Position numbers and translations under genes: made by a program. Below are positions 17,132 through 26,821 of a stretch of DNA of 36,019 nt, piece by piece. Source of the stretch: Pseudocitrobacter vendiensis (GTDB lineage: Bacteria; Pseudomonadota; Gammaproteobacteria; Enterobacterales; Enterobacteriaceae). The stretch's first letter is position 1, and every line of letters begins with the position of its first letter. A model generated the notes under the pieces. That model was not told where the DNA came from, did no database searches, and worked only from the letters and a program-made list of their open reading frames with translations. The DNA is taken from positions 1 through 36,019 of the forward strand of contig NZ_CALSBS010000037.1 in the NCBI RefSeq assembly GCF_943590815.1, read 5' to 3'.

Positions 17132-18362
17132 GCGACTTCCTCCGCTTAATGTTGGCCTGCACCACCAGGTAGTCAAACAGCGGCGCAAAGAGGTTGGCGA
17201 ACAGAATCGCCAGCATCATTCCTTCCGGATAAGCCGGGTTTACCACGCGAATAAGTACGCACATCACGCCAATCAACGCGCCATAGCACCACTTCCCTTT
17301 ATCGGTAAATGACGCCGAGACGGGGTCAGTCGCCATAAACATCATGCCAAACGCGAAACCGCCAAGCACCAGATGCCAGTACCACGGCATGGCAAACATC
17401 GGGTTAGTGTCGGAACCCACGACGTTGAACAGCGTGGCGCTGGCGATCATGCCGAGCATCACCCCGGCGACAATGCGCCAGGAGGCTACCCGCCCGTAGA
17501 TGATGATGGCTCCGCCGAGCAAAATCATCAGCGTCGAGACTTCACCAATTGAACCGGGAATGTTGCCGAGGAAGGCGTCCATCCACGTTACCGGCTGCCC
17601 GGTCGCCACGTTGACCAGCGTTTCCCCGCCATGGCTTGCCCACTGGGAAAGCGGCGTCGCGCCGGAGAAACCGTCCGCCGCCGTCCACACCAGGTCGCCG
17701 GAGATTTGCGCCGGGTAGGCAAAGAACAGGAACGCGCGCCCGGCCAGTGCCGGGTTGAGGAAGTTGCGCCCGGTGCCGCCGAAGATCTCTTTAGCGATCA
17801 CCACGCCGAACGAGATGCCCAGCGCCGCCTGCCAGAGTGGCATGGTGGGCGGGACAATCAGCGCAAACAGAATGGAGGTGACAAAGAAGCCTTCGTTGAC
17901 TTCATGCTTGCGAATAATTGCGAACAGCACTTCCCAGAAACCACCGACCAGGAATACGGTAGCGTAGATCGGTACAAAGAAGACCGCGCCCAGCGTCATC
18001 ATGCTGAGCCAGCCGGCGTCTGGTGCGAAACTCACGCCCAACGCCTGCGCCAGGCTGTAGTGCCAGTTTGCAGCAATCACCTGCTGAAGCTGTTCCGCGC
18101 CATACAGTTTATGCAGCGCCGGGATGGTTTGCAGACCGACGCTGTACATTCCCCAGAACATTGCCGGGAAGACCGCAAACCAGACCAGAATCATCATGCG
18201 TTTGAGGTCGATGGCGTCGCGTACGTGCGCCGCGCCTTTCGTTACTTGCCCCGGCGTATACAGCAGCGTCGCTGCCGCCTCGTACAGGGGATAATATTTT
18301 TCCAGCTTGCCGCCGTGGGTGAAGTGCGGCTCAAGTTTTTCGACCAGATGCTTCAGGCCCAT
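17124..18362 (-). CDS. nqrB: Na+-translocating NADH:quinone reductase subunit B
   Basis: 412 residues with about ten membrane helices, RnfD-like; in Vibrio this subunit binds riboflavin and a covalent FMN and forms the main Na+ channel. The FMN-attachment motif [12 protein letters not shown] is visible near residue 230. ATG 18362 matches the MGLKxxxE start of relatives; a GTG codon immediately before it would add one residue. It begins 3 bases after nqrA. Confidence 0.97.
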   Translation of the reverse strand: MGLKHLVEKLEPHFTHGGKLEKYYPLYEAAATLLYTPGQVTKGAAHVRDAIDLKRMMILVWFAVFPAMFWGMYSVGLQTIPALHKLYGAEQLQQVIAANWHYSLAQALGVSFAPDAGWLSMMTLGAVFFVPIYATVFLVGGFWEVLFAIIRKHEVNEGFFVTSILFALIVPPTMPLWQAALGISFGVVIAKEIFGGTGRNFLNPALAGRAFLFFAYPAQISGDLVWTAADGFSGATPLSQWASHGGETLVNVATGQPVTWMDAFLGNIPGSIGEVSTLMILLGGAIIIYGRVASWRIVAGVMLGMIASATLFNVVGSDTNPMFAMPWYWHLVLGGFAFGMMFMATDPVSASFTDKGKWCYGALIGVMCVLIRVVNPAYPEGMMLAILFANLFAPLFDYLVVQANIKRRKSRG

Positions 18363-18365
18363 CAC

Positions 18366-19709
18366 TTATCCTTCCTGCTCAATTTGGGTTAACACGCTGC
18401 GCAGCACCGGGCCATATTCATATTTCCCAGGGCAGACGTAGGTACAAAGCGCCAGGTCTTCTTCATCCAGCTCAAGGCAGCCCAGCGCCTGCGCGCTGTC
18501 GGAATCGCCCGCCAGCAGGTCACGTAGCAGCATCGTCGGCAAAATATCCAGCGGCATGACGCGCTCATAGTTGCCAATCGGCACCATCGCGCGTGCGCCG
18601 CCGTGGGTATCGGTGGAGAGGTTAAAGAGTTTGCGCTTCAGGAAGTGACCGAGCGTAGTACGGGTGATGGAAAATTTGTCGCGGCCTGGCGCAACCCAGC
18701 CAAGCAGCTCTTTTTCGCGCCCTTCTTTCAGCACGCTCACCTGCAGATGAAAACGCCCAAGGAATGCCTGCGGGCCAACCGCCTGGCTGCCGTTGAGTAC
18801 GGAACCGGACAACACGCGGTTTTCGCCTTCCAGTAATTCGCCCTGCGTGAGTTCCTCCAGCGAGGCGCCCAGACGCGTACGCAGCAGGCGCGGCTGTTTC
18901 ACCTGCGGCCCGCCGAGCGCTATCACACGCTCCACCCACAACTCACCATCGAGGAAGAGTTTGCCAATAGCGATGACGTCCTGGTAGTTCAGGTGCCAGA
19001 CCTGTTTTTCGAGGCTTACCGGCTCAAGAAAGTGAATGTGCGTACCGACTAACCCCGCGGGATGCGGCCCGGTAAACTGATTAAACGTCACCTGTCCACA
19101 CGGATGCCCACCCAGTTTGCCGCCGCTCGCCTGACAGACGTGCACCTTACCGTCGGTGAGGCGCGTGAGCAGCGTCAGGCCCGCGTCGAATGCTTCACGC
19201 TGGGCAAGAATGATCGGCTGCGGATCGGCGGCCAGAGGATTGGTGTCCATTGCCGTGACAAAAATTGCCGCAGGCTGCGTGCCCGGCACCGGCGATTTAC
19301 TGAATGGGCGGGTGCGCATTGCGGTCCATAAACCAGAAGCAATCAATTGTGCTTCGACAGTTTCGCGCGGCAGCGTTGCCAGCTCATCAGCAGCAAAATG
19401 GGGGAATTCGACCGCCTCATCGCCATCGATATCAATGACAACGGACTGAAGTACGCGGCGCTCACCGCGATGAATGGCGCTGACGATGCCGCTGGCTGGC
19501 GCAGTGAAGCGCACGCCGGGGATTTTTTTATCGTCGAAAAGCAGTTGTCCTTTCAGTACGCGATCGCCTTCCTGCACGGCCATTGACGGACGCAGGCCGA
19601 CATAATCATCGCCTTTCACCGCGACGCGCGTCACCGGGACATTATCGATGCGTTGTTGTTCGGGTACGCCCGCAAGGGGAATATCGAGACCCTTTGTTAT
19701 TTTAATCAT
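18366..19709 (-). CDS. nqrA: Na+-translocating NADH:quinone reductase subunit A
   Basis: 447 residues, the cytosolic subunit implicated in ubiquinone handling, first gene of nqrABCDEF-nqrM. Family segments are clear: [62 protein letters not shown] and [13 protein letters not shown]. The start MIKITKG aligns with Vibrio MITIKKG. No good Shine-Dalgarno lies at normal distance (a lone GGA is 15 bases away); instead the ATG overlaps the stop of a 38-codon upstream frame, suggesting possible translational coupling. The complex oxidises NADH, reduces quinone and exports Na+. Confidence 0.96.
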   Translation of the reverse strand: MIKITKGLDIPLAGVPEQQRIDNVPVTRVAVKGDDYVGLRPSMAVQEGDRVLKGQLLFDDKKIPGVRFTAPASGIVSAIHRGERRVLQSVVIDIDGDEAVEFPHFAADELATLPRETVEAQLIASGLWTAMRTRPFSKSPVPGTQPAAIFVTAMDTNPLAADPQPIILAQREAFDAGLTLLTRLTDGKVHVCQASGGKLGGHPCGQVTFNQFTGPHPAGLVGTHIHFLEPVSLEKQVWHLNYQDVIAIGKLFLDGELWVERVIALGGPQVKQPRLLRTRLGASLEELTQGELLEGENRVLSGSVLNGSQAVGPQAFLGRFHLQVSVLKEGREKELLGWVAPGRDKFSITRTTLGHFLKRKLFNLSTDTHGGARAMVPIGNYERVMPLDILPTMLLRDLLAGDSDSAQALGCLELDEEDLALCTYVCPGKYEYGPVLRSVLTQIEQEG

Positions 19710-19822
19710 ACTGTTAGCAGGTATCCGTTAAGGCCAGCGTTGTGATTAACGATACATAAAGAAAGGGGTGGCGGTATTAACCCCGAATCTTTCCATGATG
19801 GGCGATGAGGAGAGAAACGCAT
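19706..19822 (-). CDS. Candidate 38-codon leader ORF overlapping the nqrA start
   Basis: ATG at 19822 opens a frame encoding 38 residues, rich in Pro and Leu, whose TGA overlaps the nqrA ATG in the classic ATGA arrangement. GAAAGG directly abuts its ATG, which is too close for an efficient Shine-Dalgarno, and an in-frame TAA lies just upstream. It resembles no family I know. It may be a coupling leader or a chance frame. Confidence 0.25.
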   Translation of the reverse strand: MRFSPHRPSWKDSGLIPPPLSLCIVNHNAGLNGYLLTV

Positions 19823-20256
19823 CCTTTCTTACACTTCCACCACCTGAGGGTGTCTGTCAGACGTTGAGGAACGAATCAGACAGGATAGCCATATAAAAAA
19901 GGCATGCTTCCCCCAGAATGATAACGTTAATGAATCTTAACACTATATTACCGTGCCCGGCAGCAGTTCCGCTGAATTCGCTCTAAAATGCGAGCTATTA
20001 CGCAAAGCATCGACATTTTTGCCTGAGCGCGCATGGCTTGCCAGGCGTGGTTTGGGTACGCAATCTGTTGATATTGAGGCCTGTTATGTGATGTTTTTAG
20101 CGAGAGGATGAAAACTTAAATGTAAACTCCATAATCCCCCTCTTGCGAAAAAATGCTGTGATGCTAATGTGAGCGTCTCTAAAGACAGATAACTCTGATT
20201 TTGTCTCTCTCTTGCCTTCCTGGCATGTTGTTTTTGTTTATCAAGGAACACGTAGT
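19710..20256. other. Divergent nqrA / yafK intergenic region
   Basis: About 550 bp without a recognised gene. It holds the nqr leader on the minus strand, including a nine-residue frame (19876-19905) preceded by GGGGGAAG, the 38-codon frame overlapping nqrA, and a CTGTCAGAC/CAGACAG inverted repeat around 19854-19893. TTAA repeats near 19926-19938 loosely recall ArcA boxes. The best yafK-directed promoter is TTGCGA (20143-20148) with TAATGT (20165-20170). I found no convincing -35 for nqrA and recognised no riboswitch. Confidence 0.5.
20143..20170 (+). promoter_or_regulatory. Candidate yafK promoter
   Basis: TTGCGA and TAATGT, 16 bp apart, about 87 bases upstream of the yafK ATG. Match is moderate and no operator is evident. 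Confidence 0.3.
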
Positions 20257-20997
20257 ATGCGCAAAATCGCATTTTTCATTGCGATGCTTCTCATGCCGTG
20301 CATGTCATTTGCCGGGTTGCTGAGCAGCAACAGCCCGATGACGCCGGTCAGTAAAGAATATAAGCAACAGTTAATGGGTTCACCGGTTTACGTTCAGATC
20401 TTCAAAGAAGAACGCGCACTTGACCTGTACGTCAAAATGGGCGAAACGTATCAACTCCTTGATAGCTATCGCATCTGTAATTACTCCGGCGGGCTGGGCC
20501 CGAAACGTCGCCAGGGTGACTTCAAAAGCCCGGAAGGGTTCTACTCTGTACAACGTAGCCAGCTCAAACCGGACAGCCGCTTCTACAAAGCCATTAACAT
20601 CGGTTTCCCTAATGCTTATGACCGCGCACACGGTTATGAAGGGAAATATTTGATGATCCACGGCGCATGCGTGTCGGTGGGTTGCTACGCGATGACCGAT
20701 TCCGGTATTGATGAGATTTTCCAGTTTGTGACTGGGGCGTTAGTCTTCGGCCAGCAGAGCGTGCAGGTGAGCATTTATCCGTTCCGCATGAACGATGCCA
20801 ATATGGAACGTCATAAATACTCAACCTATAAAGATTTCTGGCAGCAGTTGAAGCCGGGGTATGACTACTTCCAGCAGACGCATAAGCCGCCTATCGTTTC
20901 TGTGGTTGACGGGCGCTATGTCGTCAGCAAGCCGCTGAGCCACGAAGTGGTGCAGCCGCAGCTGGCATCAAATTACACGCTCCCCGAGGCAAAATAA
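20257..20997 (+). CDS. dpaA: YafK/DpaA, L,D-transpeptidase-fold enzyme that detaches Braun lipoprotein from peptidoglycan
   Basis: 246 residues from ATG 20257, the E. coli YafK length. A signal peptide ([19 protein letters not shown], cut after about 19) exports it to the periplasm. The YkuD-type active site has H135 and C143 in [15 protein letters not shown]. coli YafK (DpaA) was shown to hydrolyse the bond between Lpp and diaminopimelate rather than form crosslinks. An in-frame ATG at 20212 would spoil the signal peptide and is rejected. Its 3' end overlaps that of yafJ on the other strand by 30 bases. Confidence 0.95.
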   Translation: MRKIAFFIAMLLMPCMSFAGLLSSNSPMTPVSKEYKQQLMGSPVYVQIFKEERALDLYVKMGETYQLLDSYRICNYSGGLGPKRRQGDFKSPEGFYSVQRSQLKPDSRFYKAINIGFPNAYDRAHGYEGKYLMIHGACVSVGCYAMTDSGIDEIFQFVTGALVFGQQSVQVSIYPFRMNDANMERHKYSTYKDFWQQLKPGYDYFQQTHKPPIVSVVDGRYVVSKPLSHEVVQPQLASNYTLPEAK

Positions 20998-21735
20998 TCG
21001 CCATTCGCCTGGCATAATCTTTTGCCAGGTTTCGTTCCCCGTCAGCGGCTGTGTCGCGATCACTGTGACCACGTCGTTGGCGGTCGTTTCCTGCTGAAAA
21101 TCAATTTCCACGTCCTGATCCAACAGTGTCGCTACGCCAAATGGCGCCCGCCGGGTGATCCAGAACAGGTTGGTGGAGCAGAACGCCATCACATAGCGTC
21201 CATCGGACAACAGCATGTTGAATACGCCCTTTTCGCGCAATTGTGCGGCGAGCGTCGCGATATATTTAAATACTGCAGGCATATTGCCCGGCGTGCGCGG
21301 ATAACGCTCAGTGAGCTTATGCAGCAACCAGCAAAAGGCTTTTTCACTGTCGGTTTCGCCGACCGGGCGGAAGTTGCCGGTTTCCAGCGATTTATAACCG
21401 TCAAGTTGGCCGTTGTGGGCGTAGGTCCAGTTGCGTCCCCACAGCTCTCGGGTAAACGGATGGGTGTTTTCCAGCGCCACGTTGCCACGATTAGCCTGAC
21501 GGATATGCGCCACCACCGAACAGGATTTTATCGGATATTCCTGCACCAGTTTGGCAATCGGTGACTGGTAGCTTGGGTGGGGATCTTTGAATGTGCGACA
21601 CCCTTTGCCTTCGTAAAAGGTGATTCCCCAGCCATCTTTATGCGGGCCGGTGCCGCCACCGCGCTGAACCAGCCCGGTAAAACTGAAGCAGATATCGGTT
21701 GGCACATTTGCGCTCATCCCGAGCAGTTCACACAT
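20968..21735 (-). CDS. yafJ: Class II glutamine amidotransferase-family protein YafJ
   Basis: 255 residues, the E. coli YafJ length. The N-terminal Met-Cys ([14 protein letters not shown]) provides the Ntn nucleophile Cys2 after Met removal. RQANRG, the NTHPF segment, the YAHNGQL loop and [13 protein letters not shown] are class II glutamine-amidotransferase features. No synthetase domain is attached, so the ammonia acceptor is unknown; the physiological role is not established. It converges on and overlaps yafK by 30 bases. Confidence 0.95.
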   Translation of the reverse strand: MCELLGMSANVPTDICFSFTGLVQRGGGTGPHKDGWGITFYEGKGCRTFKDPHPSYQSPIAKLVQEYPIKSCSVVAHIRQANRGNVALENTHPFTRELWGRNWTYAHNGQLDGYKSLETGNFRPVGETDSEKAFCWLLHKLTERYPRTPGNMPAVFKYIATLAAQLREKGVFNMLLSDGRYVMAFCSTNLFWITRRAPFGVATLLDQDVEIDFQQETTANDVVTVIATQPLTGNETWQKIMPGEWRLFCLGERVI

Positions 21736-21777
21736 TCTACACCCCCACCGCTAATCGGGGCCGAAGCCCCGTCGTTC

Positions 21778-22359
21778 TTACGCTTTAACCATCTCTTTTT
21801 CGATCAGCATAATCAGGATATGGATCACTTTAATGTGAATTTCCTGAACGCGATCGGCATAGCCAAAGTGCGGCACGCGAATTTCGATATCCGCAGAGCC
21901 CGCCATTTTGCCGCCGTCTTTACCGGTCAGGGTGATCACTTTCATCCCCTGCGCACGCGCTGCTTCAATCGCTTTGATCACGTTGCCGGAGTTGCCTGAC
22001 GTGGAGATCCCCAGCAGGACGTCACCTGCGCGGCCAACGGATTCGACGTAACGAGAGAAGACATATTCATAACCGAAATCATTGCTCACGCATGAGAGGT
22101 GGCTGACATCGGAAATCGCAATCGCCGGATAGCCCGGACGGTTCTCGCGATAGCGGCCCGTTAGCTCTTCAGCAAAGTGCATCGCGTCACAGTGGGAACC
22201 ACCGTTACCGCAAGATAACACTTTACCACCCGCTTTGAAGCTGTCGGCCAGCAGCACCGCTGCACGCTGAATCGCGTGGATATTGGCTTCATCTTTCAGG
22301 AAGTTAGCCAGCGTTTCTGCCGCTTCGTTCAGTTCGTTACGAATAAGATCCTGGTACAT
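21778..22359 (-). CDS. gmhA: Sedoheptulose 7-phosphate isomerase
   Basis: First step of ADP-heptose synthesis for the LPS inner core: converts sedoheptulose 7-phosphate to D-glycero-D-manno-heptose 7-phosphate. 193 residues against 192 in E. coli (LpcA), the extra residue being a terminal Ala. One SIS domain: [27 protein letters not shown] and [17 protein letters not shown] bind the sugar phosphate, and the C-terminal [16 protein letters not shown] helix is conserved. Transcribed divergently from fadE across 240 bp. Confidence 0.97.
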   Translation of the reverse strand: MYQDLIRNELNEAAETLANFLKDEANIHAIQRAAVLLADSFKAGGKVLSCGNGGSHCDAMHFAEELTGRYRENRPGYPAIAISDVSHLSCVSNDFGYEYVFSRYVESVGRAGDVLLGISTSGNSGNVIKAIEAARAQGMKVITLTGKDGGKMAGSADIEIRVPHFGYADRVQEIHIKVIHILIMLIEKEMVKA

Positions 22360-22560
22360 GAGGATAATCCTTCAGTATGGGTGAAATAACTTTTTCACAG
22401 TGTACCGGATAGCATCAGCAGCGAGAAGCTAAAGCCCACCACTTCCCGATGGCTTTTGATTTTTGGTGCCTATGAAAGCGGCAACAATGTGAGCTGAGTT
22501 GTAATTATTTTGTAATCACATTGCTAAAAGAAATGACATCAACTAGAACAATACTATCAC

Positions 22561-22577
22561 AAGTGGTCAGACCTCCT
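22561..22577 (+). promoter_or_regulatory. FadR operator of fadE
   Basis: AAGTGGTCAGACCTCCT matches the 17-bp FadR consensus (ANCTGGTCNGACNNGTT type) centred on GGTCAGACC, 23 bases before the fadE ATG. Repression by FadR, relieved by long-chain acyl-CoA, is established for E. coli fadE. The remainder of 22360-22560 must carry the gmhA and fadE promoters, but no hexamer pair there is convincing. Confidence 0.82.
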
Positions 22578-22599
22578 ACAAGACAGGGAGCATTTCTCT

Positions 22600-25044
22600 A
22601 TGATGATTTTGAGTATTGTTGCAACCATTGCTTTACTCGGTGTGCTCTTCTATCACCGCATCAGCCTGCTGCTGAGCAGCCTGATATTACTGGCCTGGAC
22701 CGCTGCACTCGGCGCCGCAGGGCTGTGGAATATCTGGCTGCTGGTGCCGCTGGCAATTATTCTGGTGCCGTTCAACGTACCTTCCATGCGCCGCGCGATG
22801 ATCTCTGCGCCGGTGTTCCGCACCTTCTGTAAGGTGATGCCGCCGATGTCGCGCACGGAGAAAGAAGCGATTGATGCCGGTACCACCTGGTGGGAAGGCG
22901 ACCTGTTCCGCGGTAACCCGGACTGGAAAAAGCTGCATAACTATCCGCAGCCACGCCTGACAGCGGAAGAACAAGCGTTTATCGACGGCCCGGTAGAAGA
23001 AGCCTGCCGTATGGCAAACGACTTCGAAATTACCCATGAAATGGCGGATCTGCCGCCGGAACTGTGGGCGTATCTGAAAGAGCATCGCTTCTTCGCGATG
23101 ATCATCAAGAAAGAGTACGGCGGGCTGGAGTTCTCCGCTTATGCTCAGGCGCGTGTGCTGCAAAAACTTTCCGGCGTGTCGGGGATTCTGGCGATCACCG
23201 TTGGCGTACCGAACTCATTAGGGCCGGGGGAGCTGTTACAGCATTACGGTACTGAAGAGCAGAAAAACCACTATCTGCCGCGCCTGGCGCGTGGGCAAGA
23301 GATCCCTTGCTTTGCGCTGACCAGCCCGGAAGCGGGTTCCGATGCGGGCGCCATTCCGGATACCGGCGTTGTCTGCATGGGCGAATGGCAGGGCGAGCAG
23401 GTGCTGGGGATGCGCCTGACCTGGAACAAACGCTACATTACGCTGGCACCTATCGCCACCGTGCTGGGGCTGGCATTTAAACTCACCGACCCTGATAAAC
23501 TGCTGGGCGGCGAAGAGAATCTGGGCATCACCTGTGCGTTGATTCCGACCAGCACGCCGGGCGTGGAAATTGGCCGTCGCCACTTCCCGCTGAACGTACC
23601 GTTCCAGAACGGCCCGACCCGTGGTCAGGATATCTTCGTCCCTATCGACTACATCATCGGCGGCCCGAAAATGGCCGGACAGGGCTGGCGTATGCTGGTT
23701 GAGTGTCTGTCAGTTGGCCGTGGGATCACCCTGCCGTCGAACTCGACGGGCGGCGTGAAATCAGTGGCGCTGGCGACCGGGGCGTATGCGCATATCCGCC
23801 GTCAGTTCAAAGTCTCCATTGGTAAAATGGAAGGGATTGAAGAGCCGCTGGCGCGCATTGGCGGCAACGCGTACGTAATGGATGCGGCTGCATCGTTAAT
23901 TACCTATGGCATAATGCTCGGCGAAAAACCGGCGGTACTGTCGGCGATTGTGAAATATCACTGTACCCACCGTGGTCAGCAGTCAATTATTGATGCAATG
24001 GATATCGCCGGCGGTAAAGGCATTATGCTCGGCGAAGGCAACTTCCTCGCCCGTGCTTACCAGGGCGCGCCGATTGCTATCACCGTTGAAGGCGCGAACA
24101 TCCTGACCCGTAGCATGATGATCTTCGGTCAGGGCGCGATTCGCTGCCATCCGTATGTGCTGGACGAAATGGCCGCCGCGCAGAACAAAGACGTGAAAGC
24201 GTTTGATAACCTGCTGTTTAAACACATCGGCCATGTGGGCAGTAATAAAGTGCGCAGCTTCTGGCTTGGCCTGACGCGCGGCTTAACCAGCGCCACGCCG
24301 ACGCATGACCAGACGCGTCGCTACTATCAGCATCTGAACCGTTTGAGCGCCAACCTCGCGCTGCTCTCTGACGTGTCAATGGCGGTACTTGGCGGCAGCC
24401 TGAAACGCCGCGAACGTATCTCCGGACGTCTGGGTGATGTGCTGAGCCAGCTCTATCTCGCCTCTGCGGTACTGAAACGCTATGACGATGAAGGGCGTAA
24501 CGAAGCCGATTTACCGCTGGTTCACTGGGGCGTGCAGGATGCGCTGTATCAGGCAGAGCAGGCGATAGATGATTTACTGAAGAACTTCCCGAACCGCTTT
24601 GTGGCCGGGGCGCTGAGCGTGGTTATTTTCCCGACTGGTCGCCATTATCATGCGCCGTCGGATAAGCTGGACCATCAGGTGGCGAAGATCCTGCAAACGC
24701 CATGTGCCACGCGCTCCCGTATTGGCCGTGGTCAGTATCTGACGCCGAGCGAACATAACCCGGTCGGTTTGCTGGAAGAAGCGTTAATTGATGTGATGGC
24801 GGCAGATCCTATCCACCAGCGGATCTGCAAAGAGATTGGCAAAAACCTGCCGTTTACCCGTCTGGATGAGCTGGCGCGTAACGCACTGGCGAAAGGGCTT
24901 ATCGATCAGGAAGAAGCCAATATTCTCATCAAGGCTGAAGAGAGCCGTCTGCGCAGTATTAACGTGGATGATTTCGACGCTGACGCGCTGGCGACCAAAC
25001 CGGTAAAGTTGCCGGAGAAAGTCCGCAAGATTGAAGCTGCGTAA
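22600..25044 (+). CDS. fadE: Acyl-CoA dehydrogenase FadE
   Basis: First oxidation step of fatty-acid beta-oxidation, FAD-dependent, at the inner membrane. 814 residues, identical in length to E. coli FadE. Two N-terminal membrane helices (about 2-20 and 23-52) precede acyl-CoA dehydrogenase N-terminal and middle domains ([29 protein letters not shown]), the C-terminal domain ([30 protein letters not shown]) and a DUF1974-like tail ([24 protein letters not shown]). ATG 22600 lies about 11 bases after ACAGGGAG. A strong terminator and one REP follow. Confidence 0.98.
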   Translation: MMILSIVATIALLGVLFYHRISLLLSSLILLAWTAALGAAGLWNIWLLVPLAIILVPFNVPSMRRAMISAPVFRTFCKVMPPMSRTEKEAIDAGTTWWEGDLFRGNPDWKKLHNYPQPRLTAEEQAFIDGPVEEACRMANDFEITHEMADLPPELWAYLKEHRFFAMIIKKEYGGLEFSAYAQARVLQKLSGVSGILAITVGVPNSLGPGELLQHYGTEEQKNHYLPRLARGQEIPCFALTSPEAGSDAGAIPDTGVVCMGEWQGEQVLGMRLTWNKRYITLAPIATVLGLAFKLTDPDKLLGGEENLGITCALIPTSTPGVEIGRRHFPLNVPFQNGPTRGQDIFVPIDYIIGGPKMAGQGWRMLVECLSVGRGITLPSNSTGGVKSVALATGAYAHIRRQFKVSIGKMEGIEEPLARIGGNAYVMDAAASLITYGIMLGEKPAVLSAIVKYHCTHRGQQSIIDAMDIAGGKGIMLGEGNFLARAYQGAPIAITVEGANILTRSMMIFGQGAIRCHPYVLDEMAAAQNKDVKAFDNLLFKHIGHVGSNKVRSFWLGLTRGLTSATPTHDQTRRYYQHLNRLSANLALLSDVSMAVLGGSLKRRERISGRLGDVLSQLYLASAVLKRYDDEGRNEADLPLVHWGVQDALYQAEQAIDDLLKNFPNRFVAGALSVVIFPTGRHYHAPSDKLDHQVAKILQTPCATRSRIGRGQYLTPSEHNPVGLLEEALIDVMAADPIHQRICKEIGKNLPFTRLDELARNALAKGLIDQEEANILIKAEESRLRSINVDDFDADALATKPVKLPEKVRKIEAA

Positions 25045-25047
25045 TGT

Positions 25048-25076
25048 AAAAACGGGGCCGAATGGCTCCGTTTTGT
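25048..25076 (+). terminator. Intrinsic terminator of fadE
   Basis: AAAACGGGGCC (25049-25059) pairs with GGCTCCGTTTT (25064-25074), 11 bp with one G-U and a GAAT loop, immediately after the fadE stop. The A and T flanks allow use in both directions. Confidence 0.9.
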
Positions 25077-25090
25077 TATCTGTTAACCTC

Positions 25091-25119
25091 AAGCCCGGTA
25101 AGCGCAGCGCCACCGGGCA
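25091..25119. repeat. Single REP sequence
   Basis: AAGCCCGGTAAGCGCAGCGCCACCGGGC is one palindromic unit of the same type as the clusters near 7100 and 13580, between the converging fadE and ivy genes. Confidence 0.8.
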
Positions 25120-25145
25120 ATGTTTTTCAGGCTCGAACACACCGA

Positions 25146-25595
25146 TTACTTAAAATTAAAACCGTCCGGGTGATTTTCCAGACTGCCAGTCAACGCCGCA
25201 AACAGCACCGTTTTGCCGTCAATAGACAGCGCATCATTCACGTTCAACCAGGTTAATTTTTCCTGCGACGTTTTTTCATCAACGGTCGAGAACAGGCCGG
25301 TCATCTGCTTAGACTTTTCAGACCACAGCACCGCCACACGTTCGGTCCCGCAATCATGCGGCTTACATGCGCTCATTACCTGATAAGATTCATCACCCAG
25401 CGTGACGGTTTTCGCAGGGGTATACGTTCCCCCTTTCACCACCCATGCTGGCAATTTGTGCCCTTTCACCATCTGGTTAAACGCCGCTTTGGTCGTTTCA
25501 CCTTTTGCCAGACTGCTGATGGTTACATCTTCCTGCGCCATGGCGCTGGTTGCAAAGACCAGCGCAGCGACAGCGGTTATTGCCTTATACATCAT
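25146..25595 (-). CDS. ivy: Ivy, periplasmic inhibitor of C-type lysozyme
   Basis: Secreted to the periplasm, where it blocks vertebrate C-type lysozyme by inserting a loop into the active site. The CKPHDC loop that does this is present and disulfide-closed as in E. coli. From 25595 the precursor has 149 residues with signal peptide MMYKAITAVAALVFATSAMA, cleaved before QEDVTIS. AGGAGG is 1 base before the ATG at 25595 and 4 before the ATG at 25592, so the second may be the true start; K-12 is annotated slightly longer. It diverges from yafV. Confidence 0.95.
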   Translation of the reverse strand: MMYKAITAVAALVFATSAMAQEDVTISSLAKGETTKAAFNQMVKGHKLPAWVVKGGTYTPAKTVTLGDESYQVMSACKPHDCGTERVAVLWSEKSKQMTGLFSTVDEKTSQEKLTWLNVNDALSIDGKTVLFAALTGSLENHPDGFNFK

Positions 25596-25775
25596 TCCTC
25601 CTGGGCTTATCCTGCCCTTGTTGTTCATCCTCTTAAGAGTGAGCGGCAAGCTAGCCAAATGCAAATCAGATATTTCCAATAACCGCTTTTTTTATCGAAA
25701 TATTCCGCAGCACGGCAACAGCCTGATAAGGTGTTAAAGTTATAAAAGCCCCCTGCAATAAAGGAGTTGACCGCC

Positions 25776-26546
25776 GTGCCTGGTTTGAAAATTACACTTT
25801 TGCAGCAACCGCTGGTGTGGATGGATGGCCCTGCCAACCTGCGCCATTTCGATCGTCAACTGGAAGAGATCAGCGGGCGCGATGTCATTGTCCTGCCGGA
25901 GATGTTTACCACCGGTTTTGCCATGGAAGCCGCGAAACAGTCACCTTCTCAGGAGGAGGTGATTTCGTGGATGCAGAAGCAGGCACAATGTACCAACGCC
26001 CTGATTGCAGGCAGCGCGGCACTACAAACCGATCGCGGCCCGGTGAACCGCTTTTTACTGGTCGAACCGCAAGGTGATGTGCACTTTTACGATAAGCGCC
26101 ATCTGTTTCGCATGGCGGATGAGCATCATCACTATGAAGCGGGCAACGAACGCGTGGTGTTTGAATGGCGCGGCTGGCGCATACTGCCGCTGGTGTGTTA
26201 CGACCTGCGCTTCCCGGTGTGGTCACGCAATCGCGACGATTACGACCTCGCCCTGTACGTCGCCAACTGGCCAGCACCACGTTCCCTGCACTGGCAGGCG
26301 CTACTGGTCGCCCGCGCGATTGAGAATCAGGCATATGTAGCAGGCTGTAACCGTGTCGGCACCGATGGCAACGGGCACCACTACCGTGGCGACAGCCGGG
26401 TGATTAACCCACAGGGCGAGATTATCGCCACCGCCGATGCGCATCAGGCAACGCGTATTGATGCCGAGTTGTCGATGACGGCATTAGAGGAATACAGAGA
26501 GAAGTTTCCGGCATGGCGGGATGCGGATGAGTTTAGGTTGGGGTGA
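25776..26546 (+). CDS. yafV: Nitrilase-family omega-amidase YafV
   Basis: 256 residues from GTG 25776, the E. coli length, with AAGGAG nine bases upstream; a TTG at 25767 abuts that site and is rejected. The nitrilase catalytic triad is visible: E42 (LPEMFTTGF), K107 (YDKRHLF) and C141 (LVCYDLRFPVWSRN). E. coli YafV hydrolyses omega-amides such as alpha-ketoglutaramate, a clean-up reaction after glutamine transamination. Followed by a shared terminator with aspV. K-12 yafT, which lies nearby in that genome, is missing. Confidence 0.95.
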   Translation: MPGLKITLLQQPLVWMDGPANLRHFDRQLEEISGRDVIVLPEMFTTGFAMEAAKQSPSQEEVISWMQKQAQCTNALIAGSAALQTDRGPVNRFLLVEPQGDVHFYDKRHLFRMADEHHHYEAGNERVVFEWRGWRILPLVCYDLRFPVWSRNRDDYDLALYVANWPAPRSLHWQALLVARAIENQAYVAGCNRVGTDGNGHHYRGDSRVINPQGEIIATADAHQATRIDAELSMTALEEYREKFPAWRDADEFRLG

Positions 26547-26575
26547 GGAAAACTATCCTTTATTTCAGAAACGAC

Positions 26576-26608
26576 AAAGGCCTGAATCATTGCTGATTCA
26601 GGCCTTTT
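26576..26608. terminator. Bidirectional terminator between yafV and aspV
   Basis: AAAGGCCTGAATCA (26576-26589) pairs perfectly over 14 bp with TGATTCAGGCCTTT (26594-26607) around a TTGC loop. It lies between converging yafV and tRNA-Asp and can serve both. Confidence 0.92.
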
Positions 26609-26614
26609 GAATAG

Positions 26615-26691
26615 TGGCGGAACGGACGGGACTCGAACCCGCGACCCCCTGCGTGACAGGCAGGTATTCTAACCGACTGAACTACCGCTCC
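26615..26691 (-). tRNA. aspV: tRNA-Asp (GUC anticodon)
   Basis: The minus strand gives a 77-nt tRNA with encoded CCA: acceptor GGAGCGG pairs with CCGTTCC (one G-U), the anticodon loop is CTGTCAC (GTC), and the T arm is GGGTTCGAGTCCC. It lies downstream of dnaQ as in E. coli. Confidence 0.97.
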
Positions 26692-26695
26692 GCTG

Positions 26696-26746
26696 TGTTC
26701 CCTTGGGAACAAGGCGAATATTACGGGTTACCCTCGGAATCGTCAA
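26696..26746 (-). promoter_or_regulatory. aspV promoter and leader palindrome
   Basis: On the minus strand TTGACG (complement of 26741-26746) and TAATAT (complement of 26718-26723) are 17 bp apart, a near-consensus pair. TGTTCCC-TT-GGGAACA (26696-26711) forms a hairpin between the start site and the mature 5' end, which may help RNase P processing. Confidence 0.75.
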
Positions 26747-26821
26747 CGCTTTTTATGACGTTTTAAATCGTTTGCTGCAAAAATCGCCCAAATGACTATT
26801 TTCACAGCAAAAACAGAGGTT

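Noticed and set aside
17631..18392. A 253-codon open frame on the plus strand
   Set aside because: It is antisense to nqrB with Arg/Gln/His-rich low-complexity composition typical of a shadow frame.
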